DNA from: Euryarchaeota archaeon UBA39
GTDB taxonomy: Archaea; Thermoplasmatota; Poseidoniia; Poseidoniales; Thalassarchaeaceae
Assembly: GCA_002503045.1 (NCBI GenBank)
Contig: DAQW01000139.1
Location: 1 to 8,397, forward strand
Reading direction: 5' to 3'
Length of the DNA stretch: 8,397 nucleotides
Shown one piece after another: positions 1 to 7,069 of this stretch. The position numbers and the translations under genes are program-made. The notes under the pieces were generated by a model. It saw only the letters and a list, made by a program, of their open reading frames with translations, searched no databases and had not been told where the DNA came from. Each line of letters starts with the position of its first letter. Position 1 is the stretch's first letter.

Positions 1-3000
1 GCAACTCACATTGTAGTACCCTTTGGTGTAGAAGGGCCGTATCAAGGAGACCCTGCTCAGAACAGTAATGACCAAAATAGCATTGAAGAAGCACATCGTC
101 GATGTATCGATGGAGGAACTATTGTAGCACCAGTCTATGCCTATCCTGTAAACAATCCTAACGATGTTTTCGATAATATGCTTGATCTTGCCTGGTGCCC
201 AGATAGTGGAGTAAATACCGCAACCAAAACTTGCTCTGGAACCACTATTCAAAATCGAAATATGTCTAGTAAAGTCATTGAATGGAGGCAAACAAATGGA
301 GGGCTAGAAAGTCAATGGAATTCAATATCTGAATTAGCTAATCTGGGTACAAGAGATATTTGGATGACTGCTTTAGATCCATGGGGGTTGATTTCGAGTA
401 GTTCATCATTTGTCAACGGATCATCTGCAACTATTTTTGATTCTAATCAAAACCGATATGTCGAACGGATTGGGGCATCTAATGTTGGCAATCTGGTAAT
501 CATAAATGATACTGCATTAATTGAAAATGATGCATTAAGCACCAATCCAAGAATAGCATTCGATGATGACGAACATTTGCATCTAGTTTGGACTGATGGT
601 TGGACTCATTCAAATTTCAACAAATTACCTACTGAAATACTCCATAACCGATTTGATCTCCCGGATCTTGGTTCTCAAACTGGAAATCCGGATGGTCTAG
701 ATTCTACCGAATTTGGATCATTTACAACTTTGGTACCAACAAATGTTAGTGTAATTGAAAGTGGAACTATCAATGAAATTTGGGCAGACCATGATGCGGA
801 TTTATTCATTGATTCAGATGATACAATACATGTGGCATGGGTAGACGCAGTCGCATCTAATGGAGAAGATACGATTGTTCATGCCACCTTGACACCTCCT
901 ACAAATTTCCCTGGAGGGAATTTCCAAATTAAACGAATCAATGTAGAAAGTGATGGAGCAGACAATAACGGAATTAGGCCGAGTTTTTCTGATTGGAGTG
1001 GAGAACGACCTTCAATTACCATCACAGATTCAGGCATTACAGCAATTTCCTTTACCTCCAAAGGAGATTGTTCATTTGCAGGTGGAAATGTCTACAATCT
1101 TTGTATTGGCAGATTCGCACCAAGCCTACATATCATCACAGGCAGATTAGGAGAAGAATTAGACCTAGAAATTGAACCCGGAGAAACAGATGAAATTAAT
1201 CTAGAAATTGCTATTCGTGATGGTACGGGTTTAGCTAAACTAGACATTGACCTTTCAAGTCCTATAGGAATAGGTTGTGATGATTGGATTACGACATTTA
1301 AATTCACACAGAATAATACTCTAGCAAATCTACCGATGCAAGATATTGTGATCGGTTCAACACCTCTACAAATTACTGCAATTTTTGAGGCCCCGACTGG
1401 AGATGATCTTGTAGATGGTTCTACTTGCCAAAAACAACTTATTGCTACAGATAAAGGAGGTATGACAGCAGATATCTCTCTCTCTGCATCTCTACTAGTT
1501 AACAGGACAATGGACCTTAGAATAATGCAGTCATTAATCGCCATAGAACAAGGAAGCGAAGATGGAATAACTATCGAAATAGAAAATACTGGAAATGTTC
1601 CGATAGATGTCATCATTGCCGACCCAACTACTTCAAGCGGGAGATTAGATTGGCAATTACCCAATAATTGGGAAATTCAGTTTATTCAAAATATACGATT
1701 AAATCCAGGGCAATCTACTAGTTCATTTGCTTCAATTAGTGTACCTCTAGACGCTGTAGCAGAAGATGTAGAATTGAGAGTAAAGGCATGGATTGAACAA
1801 GATTCAACCCCTAGTATGGAGGAAGGCACTTCAGTTTGGAGAGTTTTCACCGTTGATGTTGGAATTAAACGTTCAGGGAATATAGTACTAGAATTATTTG
1901 ATAATTCCGAGAGTATTGACCCAGGAGGTTGTTATTCATTTGAAATCACCATAACAAAGTATCATGGTGATGGAGAAGTAGTTATTTCAGATTTTAACAG
2001 TGAAGATTTAGGAGGAGATTTCTATGTAGAATATAATCTAAGTAATTTAGGAGGAGAAGATTCGTTACCATTCACTGTTCTATTATCTAGAGATTCAGTT
2101 TCATCTTTCTCAGTAAATGTTTGTGCAAACGATTGGGCCGAAGCGGGGAAAACACATCTAATGGGTATAGATGTGAGTTTAGTTGACGATCCAACAATAG
2201 GAGATGATGTAGAATTTTCTACAACTATCACAGCCATACATGACCTAAGGATGACTCTTTTGTCAGAAAATGAATTTGAAGCAATTAGTGGAGAAAGATA
2301 TGAATTTAGAATCGCCATTCAAAATGAAGGAAATATTTTGGAATTAATCGAACCTAGAATCGACGGATTTGAAGATATCAATGGAATTGGAATTCAATTT
2401 GCTGAAGACTCTCCTGAAACAATAAATCCTGGAGAGAGTGCCGACTTAGTTGGATTCTTAGAAGTGAACAATGATGCAATTGCAGGATTAAATGTAATCA
2501 AATTATCACTAAATGAACAATCTCCAGAAATTGAAATACAAATTATCATCCCATTAAGAATTGATATGGAAATCGAATTATTGGGAGGAAATTATGGAGA
2601 ACTAGAATCAGAGGGTGACGTCACTTGGACATTTTCAATAAAAAATAGTGGGAATGCAGCAGATATGGCATATCTAACCCTTCATGAAGAAGGAGATGAT
2701 GGCATAGAAAGTATCACCAATTCTCAACCATTAACTGGATTCATCGTTTCATTACACGAAGGAAGTTTGGTCGATAATGAACTTGGAGTAAATATTGGGA
2801 TTGACGCAATGGGCAAAGCAATGTTGGGCGCTATTCCAGCAGGTGAAGAAAGAATTATTCGAGTCCATGTGGTAGTCGGGGATTCAGATTTACCTTCAAT
2901 AGAAACACAACGATTTGGAGTGAAAATTAACTCTGAACATGGAGGGAAATTAGAGGGAGGCGATCAAGATTCAACAACAGGATGGATTGGTCCTGATTAC

Positions 3001-3720
3001 GATGAAAACGAACAAATCCTTCTCGTGGAATTCAAAGCTTTAGATCTTCAATTCGGAGAAATTACACAAACAAAATTTGGTGATCAAGTAGATATTACTG
3101 CAGAACTAATTAATGGAGGGAACTTAAATGGAGAAAATATTGTTGTGATTGCTTGTCCAGATGTTAGTCCAACAATGCTCTCCTTAGGAGGATGCGCTAA
3201 TGGAGAAGTGAAATCGACTGTCCCCAGTATTAATTCAATGAATGGAGAGGAAGTAGGAAGTCGAAGAATAACCATCAGAGTAGATGGAACTGATTCCGTC
3301 GATTGGGTTCTCCAAATTGACCCAGAGAACAGATTGGTCGACATAAATAGAGACAATAATTTGGCCACTCTGACTATCGAAATCGAAGAAAGTAATGGAA
3401 TCTTTGAAAGTTTTGTTAATTCCTCAGAGGAGAACTTCTTGAATGTAATTATCGCAGGTTTAGCCGTAATCATTGGAACTTTGATGCTGATGTTATTACT
3501 GGTTAAGGTTGGAAGAAGAAGAAGCATTAGAAAAGATCCGTGGATGAAAGAATCACGTGCATGGGCATCTAATGAAATTCCAGTAGCTCCGCCTCCAAAT
3601 CCCAACTCAGTGCCAATCCCCCCAGGCCTTCCATCAAACCCATCTCTACAAACTCCAAAGGATGCATACGCCGATCTCGATGAAATGAACATTGGAGATT
3701 TACTAGGCGACCTACTTTGA
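1..3720 (+). CDS. Giant secreted/surface multi-domain protein with C-terminal membrane anchor (5' end outside window)
   Basis: The frame is open from base 1 with no stop, so the ATG at 178 is internal; 1239 C-terminal residues are visible. Residues 182-200, 266-283 and 336-357 look like three beta-propeller-type strands (the first two of the form D..H..W.D). From about 379 to 1130 the protein is a chain of Ig-like beta modules resembling the CARDB/NEW3 type; four carry an N-x-G-N turn (N529, N775, N882, N1038). Eleven cysteines are visible, ten in close pairs (66/78, 357/368, 426/476, 644/708, 1052/1065), which fits an extracytoplasmic, disulfide-bonded protein. One hydrophobic helix (1146-1168) is followed by a GRRRSIRK stop-transfer stretch, a proline-rich linker and an acidic/leucine tail ending GDLLGDLL. 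The likely topology is a large outside part and a short inside tail. Its ligand is unknown, and the missing N-terminus could hold a catalytic domain. It is probably first in an operon with the next two genes. Confidence 0.85.
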   Translation, partial: ATHIVVPFGVEGPYQGDPAQNSNDQNSIEEAHRRCIDGGTIVAPVYAYPVNNPNDVFDNMLDLAWCPDSGVNTATKTCSGTTIQNRNMSSKVIEWRQTNGGLESQWNSISELANLGTRDIWMTALDPWGLISSSSSFVNGSSATIFDSNQNRYVERIGASNVGNLVIINDTALIENDALSTNPRIAFDDDEHLHLVWTDGWTHSNFNKLPTEILHNRFDLPDLGSQTGNPDGLDSTEFGSFTTLVPTNVSVIESGTINEIWADHDADLFIDSDDTIHVAWVDAVASNGEDTIVHATLTPPTNFPGGNFQIKRINVESDGADNNGIRPSFSDWSGERPSITITDSGITAISFTSKGDCSFAGGNVYNLCIGRFAPSLHIITGRLGEELDLEIEPGETDEINLEIAIRDGTGLAKLDIDLSSPIGIGCDDWITTFKFTQNNTLANLPMQDIVIGSTPLQITAIFEAPTGDDLVDGSTCQKQLIATDKGGMTADISLSASLLVNRTMDLRIMQSLIAIEQGSEDGITIEIENTGNVPIDVIIADPTTSSGRLDWQLPNNWEIQFIQNIRLNPGQSTSSFASISVPLDAVAEDVELRVKAWIEQDSTPSMEEGTSVWRVFTVDVGIKRSGNIVLELFDNSESIDPGGCYSFEITITKYHGDGEVVISDFNSEDLGGDFYVEYNLSNLGGEDSLPFTVLLSRDSVSSFSVNVCANDWAEAGKTHLMGIDVSLVDDPTIGDDVEFSTTITAIHDLRMTLLSENEFEAISGERYEFRIAIQNEGNILELIEPRIDGFEDINGIGIQFAEDSPETINPGESADLVGFLEVNNDAIAGLNVIKLSLNEQSPEIEIQIIIPLRIDMEIELLGGNYGELESEGDVTWTFSIKNSGNAADMAYLTLHEEGDDGIESITNSQPLTGFIVSLHEGSLVDNELGVNIGIDAMGKAMLGAIPAGEERIIRVHVVVGDSDLPSIETQRFGVKINSEHGGKLEGGDQDSTTGWIGPDYDENEQILLVEFKALDLQFGEITQTKFGDQVDITAELINGGNLNGENIVVIACPDVSPTMLSLGGCANGEVKSTVPSINSMNGEEVGSRRITIRVDGTDSVDWVLQIDPENRLVDINRDNNLATLTIEIEESNGIFESFVNSSEENFLNVIIAGLAVIIGTLMLMLLLVKVGRRRSIRKDPWMKESRAWASNEIPVAPPPNPNSVPIPPGLPSNPSLQTPKDAYADLDEMNIGDLLGDLL

Positions 3721-3751
3721 GCGAAGGAGCAATACACACCAGTGAGTACGG

Positions 3752-4675
3752 ATGCTCATGTCAGAGGTCGCAGATACTGACTGGGTCCATGGACGACCCG
3801 AATGGTGGAGAAGTACTGCTGCCAAGCTTCCAACAAAAACACATGGCGTATTTGGATCCATAATTGATGAAGGGGAAAATGCAAAACAAGTACCATTTCA
3901 ATTTGATTGGGAGATTAAACCTTCAAAAGAATGGAAACTAGCAAACCGAAATTCAGGAGGAAAGGGATGGATGAGGCATAGATATAAACCACCTGCTAGA
4001 ACAATTTTATTGCCATGTTCATGGTCTCTTTTCTTCCTTGTTGTAACAATTATTCCTCTACTTTATCCTGGTCAAACCCCTAATGATCAATTTGCTGCAT
4101 TGGCCCTATTCATCACTTCATGGGGATTGGTTTTGATCCCCGCATGGATGATACAAAACGAAATGCCAAGAGGTAGAGGTTGGCTGGTAGGTAGAAACAC
4201 AATTTTGTTTATTTTATTAGGTGCTAGTCTGTTTCCACTACATATTTTGATTGAACCAAAAATAGGCTGGATTTCTTATGCATTTTTCTGCGTAGCATGG
4301 TACTCGCAAATACTTAGATTTCAAAATGGATTTAGAACTCCATCAAATAGATGGATTCTACCATTTGAACATTCAGAATGGAGCAAAAATATCCTCGAAG
4401 ATAATTGGGATATAAGTTCAATAAAATGGAGAAATGGACCCCTAGCGGTTCATTCAATCATTGAAGGCTTAGAATTGCACGGAACAAGTAGATCAGGTGA
4501 ACGATTCATAGCCATTCATTACCATGGACTTCAGGGTTGGTTGAATGACCCATTTACAAAACAAATGGAATCAGAAGAAATACATGACTTCCTCATATCC
4601 CCACCAATAAAAACAGAGGGAAAAATATGGAGTTCTCGATTTCTCCTAAAAGTTCAACTAAATGAGTCAGAGTGA
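3752..4675 (+). CDS. Four-helix integral membrane protein of unknown family
   Basis: I do not recognise this 307-residue protein. An N-terminal soluble part of about 80 residues begins with a tryptophan-rich stretch (RPEWW at 15-19) and ends basic (WMRHRYKPPAR). Four hydrophobic helices follow at about 85-105, 113-134, 149-167 and 171-188, with a basic, glycine-rich loop (PRGRGWLVGR, 139-148) between helices 2 and 3. The C-terminal 115 residues are soluble and beta-looking, rich in Trp and His. By the positive-inside rule, both termini and the 139-148 loop are probably cytoplasmic. ATG 3752 is the first start after an in-frame stop at 3743; ATG 3758 is an equally possible start. It begins 31 bp after the surface-protein gene and ends just before the phosphodiesterase-like gene, so the three are probably co-transcribed. 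A role in the envelope is inferred from this context only. Confidence 0.8.
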   Translation: MLMSEVADTDWVHGRPEWWRSTAAKLPTKTHGVFGSIIDEGENAKQVPFQFDWEIKPSKEWKLANRNSGGKGWMRHRYKPPARTILLPCSWSLFFLVVTIIPLLYPGQTPNDQFAALALFITSWGLVLIPAWMIQNEMPRGRGWLVGRNTILFILLGASLFPLHILIEPKIGWISYAFFCVAWYSQILRFQNGFRTPSNRWILPFEHSEWSKNILEDNWDISSIKWRNGPLAVHSIIEGLELHGTSRSGERFIAIHYHGLQGWLNDPFTKQMESEEIHDFLISPPIKTEGKIWSSRFLLKVQLNESE

Positions 4676-4677
4676 GG
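4674..4677 (+). promoter_or_regulatory. Shine-Dalgarno-like GAGG that decides the start of the phosphodiesterase-like gene
   Basis: GAGG lies six bases before ATG 4684 and overlaps the stop codon of the preceding gene. This favours ATG 4684 over the GTG at 4672, which overlaps the upstream stop as GTGA and has no comparable site in front of it. Either choice implies translational coupling with the membrane-protein gene. Confidence 0.45.
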
Positions 4678-4683
4678 ATTAGC

Positions 4684-5814
4684 ATGGAAAGTAAATGGAA
4701 ACAACCTTCCCAAAATAGTATTGATGCTATTGCCCATGGAATGACATTCGCAGACGGTTCAGAATTTGATGTGAGGTTAACTTTAGATGGTGAGTTAGCG
4801 CTACACCATAATGCAAAAATTGAACTCGTCGGTCAAAAAGAAGGATTGAATCCCTATGTTGAGAATAATCATTCAGATGACTTACGAGCAGCCGGTTTCG
4901 ATATTTTCTCAGAATTAATTGAGGACTCTAGAATAAAATCAAATTGGATTAACGGTTGTGCTACTGCGTGTATTGAGATTAAACGACCTCATCCAAGAGC
5001 GAAAATTGCAGGGAGTTATTTTAGTCGGAATGGAATGACCGAACATGTAAAAAAAATCATGATAAATATTGAAGAAAACTTGGCTTCACTAAATATTCCT
5101 GAACGAAATACTGTGATTTACTCCTTTGATCCTAAAACAATGGATGCTCATCGATTATCAAAAATAGAACTCCCAGCAGCTCCAATAAATCCTTCCATTA
5201 GACCTTGGGGGCCAGCTCCTATCCGAAGAGCAATGGCACTTCCCTCATATGGGAGGAGAACGGTTGTAGGAATGGTTGAGCATTGGCGTGAAATTGGAGC
5301 GCCTCTTCTCCCATTGGCTCTGAAGCATCTCTATTCATGGTCGAAATATCTACATCTTGGAAGAACATATTCGTTCAAAGGTAAATCTCTTAACAAACTT
5401 AACCAGAAACGAAGGGGTTTTCCGATACATGTTTGGCCTACTCCGATGGAAATTGAAAAAGACATAATTGCAGGAGGATTTACAGCTCTGAGTGATCTAA
5501 TGGATCCTACAATCATCACCACACCTCATGGTCAAACCCGCTGGTTGAAACCTGGCACTCAACCATTAAATGAGGAATTAGAAGAAAAAATGAATGGACA
5601 TTCAAATATTGAAAATGCAAAGAATCTCTTGAATCTAGCAAGTGAAAGACCATCGTGGGAGAATTTAGATCTAAAAGAAAGACAAGAAATAATTAATCGA
5701 TTAGGGGCAAAATTATCGTGGCCTGAAATCAAAGCAGATGAAGGTTCACCGCCTTGGGAAGTTCCAAGATTCATTGGCCATAGAGGAGCTGGAAAGACAT
5801 TCAGAGAAGGTTAA
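4684..5814 (+). CDS. Glycerophosphodiester phosphodiesterase-like protein with apparently permuted catalytic motifs
   Basis: This 376-residue protein resembles the GDPD family of TIM-barrel enzymes, which hydrolyse glycerophosphodiesters using a metal ion and two histidines. Residues 11-42 fit the family's usual second segment: NSIDAI (compare ENTLAAF), then E27-F-D29-V, TLDGELAL and H42. E98-I-K100 fits the later metal-binding ExK strand, and YSFDP (about 146-150) fits the family's SF strand. HVW at 249-251 may match the vWT strand. The HRG motif that normally opens the domain is missing at the N-terminus; instead GHRGAGKTF is at 365-373, just before the stop. The order therefore looks circularly permuted, with a helical insert of about 70 residues before HRG. 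No signal peptide or membrane helix is seen, so it is probably cytoplasmic. An alternative start is GTG 4672. Family assignment is from motifs alone. The alternative is a truncated tandem GDPD that kept only the beginning of its second domain. Confidence 0.7.
   Translation: MESKWKQPSQNSIDAIAHGMTFADGSEFDVRLTLDGELALHHNAKIELVGQKEGLNPYVENNHSDDLRAAGFDIFSELIEDSRIKSNWINGCATACIEIKRPHPRAKIAGSYFSRNGMTEHVKKIMINIEENLASLNIPERNTVIYSFDPKTMDAHRLSKIELPAAPINPSIRPWGPAPIRRAMALPSYGRRTVVGMVEHWREIGAPLLPLALKHLYSWSKYLHLGRTYSFKGKSLNKLNQKRRGFPIHVWPTPMEIEKDIIAGGFTALSDLMDPTIITTPHGQTRWLKPGTQPLNEELEEKMNGHSNIENAKNLLNLASERPSWENLDLKERQEIINRLGAKLSWPEIKADEGSPPWEVPRFIGHRGAGKTFREG
5811..5814. other. Overlapping convergent stop codons (TTAA)
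   Basis: The palindromic TTAA supplies TAA (5812-5814) to the plus-strand phosphodiesterase-like gene and TAA (complement of 5811-5813) to the minus-strand citrate synthase gene. No room is left for a separate terminator between them, so each transcript must end inside or beyond the opposite gene. Confidence 0.9.
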
Positions 5815-6977
5815 TCTAATCGTCTAACTGGTTGATCTCGAGCAATGTATTTCGGGCGATATATAGGGACACCTTTCCCATCTCTAGAATTTCTCTCATC
5901 AACAATTTGTGCAGAAATTCCGATGACTCTAGCCCAACCAAAGAAAGTAGTATAGTAATCCGGTTTCCTAAATCCAGCATTATGGAGTAATGTACCTGAA
6001 ACAAGATCTACGTTGGCATTAGGGTTGCTAATTTTAGGATTCTCAGACAATACCTTCGGCGCAACCTCTCTTAGAGTTCTTACTATTGCAAATAATGGGT
6101 CTTCAGGACAGACTTCTTCTCCGATTTTTATCTGGACTGTCGCTCGTGGATCTTCCGCTCGAAGTACAGCATGACCAAAACCAAAAATCGGTCTTTTCGC
6201 CGCTAGTTCCCCCCTAACAAAGGCTTCTACTTCAGCAGGATCAGAAGAACCAACCTTCTGAACAAACTCAAGGCAAGACTGATTTGCACGACCATGTAAA
6301 GGACCACTCAAAGCATTCATGGCCGAAGCGATAGAAGCAAAGAGACTAGAGCGACTTGATGCAACCGCTTTACCAGCAAATGTAGAAAGATTACCACCTC
6401 CATGATCCATATGTAAAACTAAAAATGAACGCAGAATTCTTTCAGCACGAACTGCGTCTTCTCCTTCCATTCCTAACATTGAAACGAAATTTCCAGACAT
6501 CCCCAATGATGGATTAGATGGATTAGCTAAACCCCCTCTACCTCCTCTCGACATAAACAAACGGGCCATTAATTCAGGCATCCAAGCAATCAAATTCATT
6601 GCATCTGACAAAATGTCATTCTCACTTTCGGCCCTAGCCAAAGACATAATACCCATACTAAGCCAATCCATTGGGTGCCCTTGCCCAATTCCAATAGAAT
6701 CAAAAATATCTAAAGCACCAGAAGGGATTTCAGCACGATGAGCTAAATTTTCTTTCCACTCGGTTGACTCATTTCCACTAGGCATCTTCTTATTAAACAA
6801 CAAAAAAGCAGCATCTTCTGGATCAATATTTGCAAGATCCGCAATTGGATAGCCAGCATAGTGTACTCCATCAATCGGATCTACGAAAGAAGTCCGACAT
6901 GTTCCAACTGGAATACCTCGCATTCCAGTATCTAAGTGAGACTCAAGGACTTCAAACAAAACATCCTCATCACTCAT
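5811..6977 (-). CDS. gltA: Citrate synthase, mitochondrial-like dimeric type
   Basis: The enzyme condenses acetyl-CoA and oxaloacetate to citrate, the entry step of the citric acid cycle, in the cytoplasm. From ATG 6977 it has 388 residues, near the usual length of short dimeric forms. The family's key residues are present: HMDHGGGN (H189, H192), GPLHGRAN (H228), GFGHAVLR (H269), DPR (R278), NVDLVSG (D324), R350 in FGWAR and R374 in YRPK. H228, H269 and D324 match pig His274, His320 and Asp375, and the spacing between H269, R278, D324 and R350 equals that in the pig enzyme. GHAVLR and NVDxxSGxLL are closer to the eukaryotic-type branch than to the GHRVY type. HGGGN replaces the common HEGGN, a change I recall from some bacterial members. 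An upstream TTG (6983) is in frame, but GAGG seven bases before ATG 6977 supports the ATG. A methylcitrate synthase role is less likely but not excluded. Confidence 0.93.
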   Translation of the reverse strand: MSDEDVLFEVLESHLDTGMRGIPVGTCRTSFVDPIDGVHYAGYPIADLANIDPEDAAFLLFNKKMPSGNESTEWKENLAHRAEIPSGALDIFDSIGIGQGHPMDWLSMGIMSLARAESENDILSDAMNLIAWMPELMARLFMSRGGRGGLANPSNPSLGMSGNFVSMLGMEGEDAVRAERILRSFLVLHMDHGGGNLSTFAGKAVASSRSSLFASIASAMNALSGPLHGRANQSCLEFVQKVGSSDPAEVEAFVRGELAAKRPIFGFGHAVLRAEDPRATVQIKIGEEVCPEDPLFAIVRTLREVAPKVLSENPKISNPNANVDLVSGTLLHNAGFRKPDYYTTFFGWARVIGISAQIVDERNSRDGKGVPIYRPKYIARDQPVRRLD

Positions 6978-6984
6978 GCCCAAC

Positions 6985-6988
6985 CCTC
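6985..6988 (-). promoter_or_regulatory. Shine-Dalgarno-like site of the citrate synthase gene
   Basis: On the minus strand GAGG(G) stands seven bases before ATG 6977. It overlaps the region just before the competing TTG at 6983, so it supports the ATG start. Confidence 0.45.
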
Positions 6989-7030
6989 GGTGTTAGTTTG
7001 GAACCAGACATTGCCCATGATGAACCCTTT

Positions 7031-7040
7031 GGATATATTT
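7031..7040. promoter_or_regulatory. TATA-like element in the divergent promoter region
   Basis: The 92 bp between citrate synthase (ATG 6977, -) and the cysteine-cluster gene (ATG 7070, +) contain GGATATATTT. It is centred about 34 bases before ATG 7070. An archaeal start about 26 bases downstream of a TATA box would give a leader of only some 8 bases, which agrees with the lack of a Shine-Dalgarno site there. Because the core is nearly symmetric it could also serve citrate synthase, leaving a leader of about 30 bases containing its GAGG. No experimental start is known. Confidence 0.35.
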
Positions 7041-7069
7041 CTGTGAAAAATTACCGTGAAGTTTGAACC

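Noticed and set aside
178..180. ATG 178 as the start of the surface-protein gene
   Set aside because: The same frame is open to base 1 with protein-like sequence, no signal peptide follows the ATG, and no promoter or ribosome site precedes it.
1092..1664. Minus-strand open frame of 190 codons
   Set aside because: It is antisense to Ig-like modules of the surface protein, with no recognisable motif and no upstream signals.
3084..3737. Minus-strand open frame of 217 codons
   Set aside because: It lies wholly opposite the surface-protein gene, whose modules and membrane anchor are clear. Its translation is Ser/Pro/Ile-rich without domain signs, typical of an antisense shadow.
3721..3751. Possible terminator or promoter between the first two genes
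   Set aside because: The 31 bases show no inverted repeat, T-run or TATA-like element, so co-transcription is the simpler reading.
5776..5799. GHRGAGKT fits the Walker A pattern GxxxxGKT and resembles the start of shikimate kinase
   Set aside because: Only four residues follow before the stop, so no P-loop helix or kinase domain exists. The GDPD motifs elsewhere in the protein explain HRGAGK better.
6830..7066. Plus-strand open frame of 78 codons
   Set aside because: It is mostly antisense to the N-terminus of citrate synthase and crosses the divergent promoter region, with no motif.
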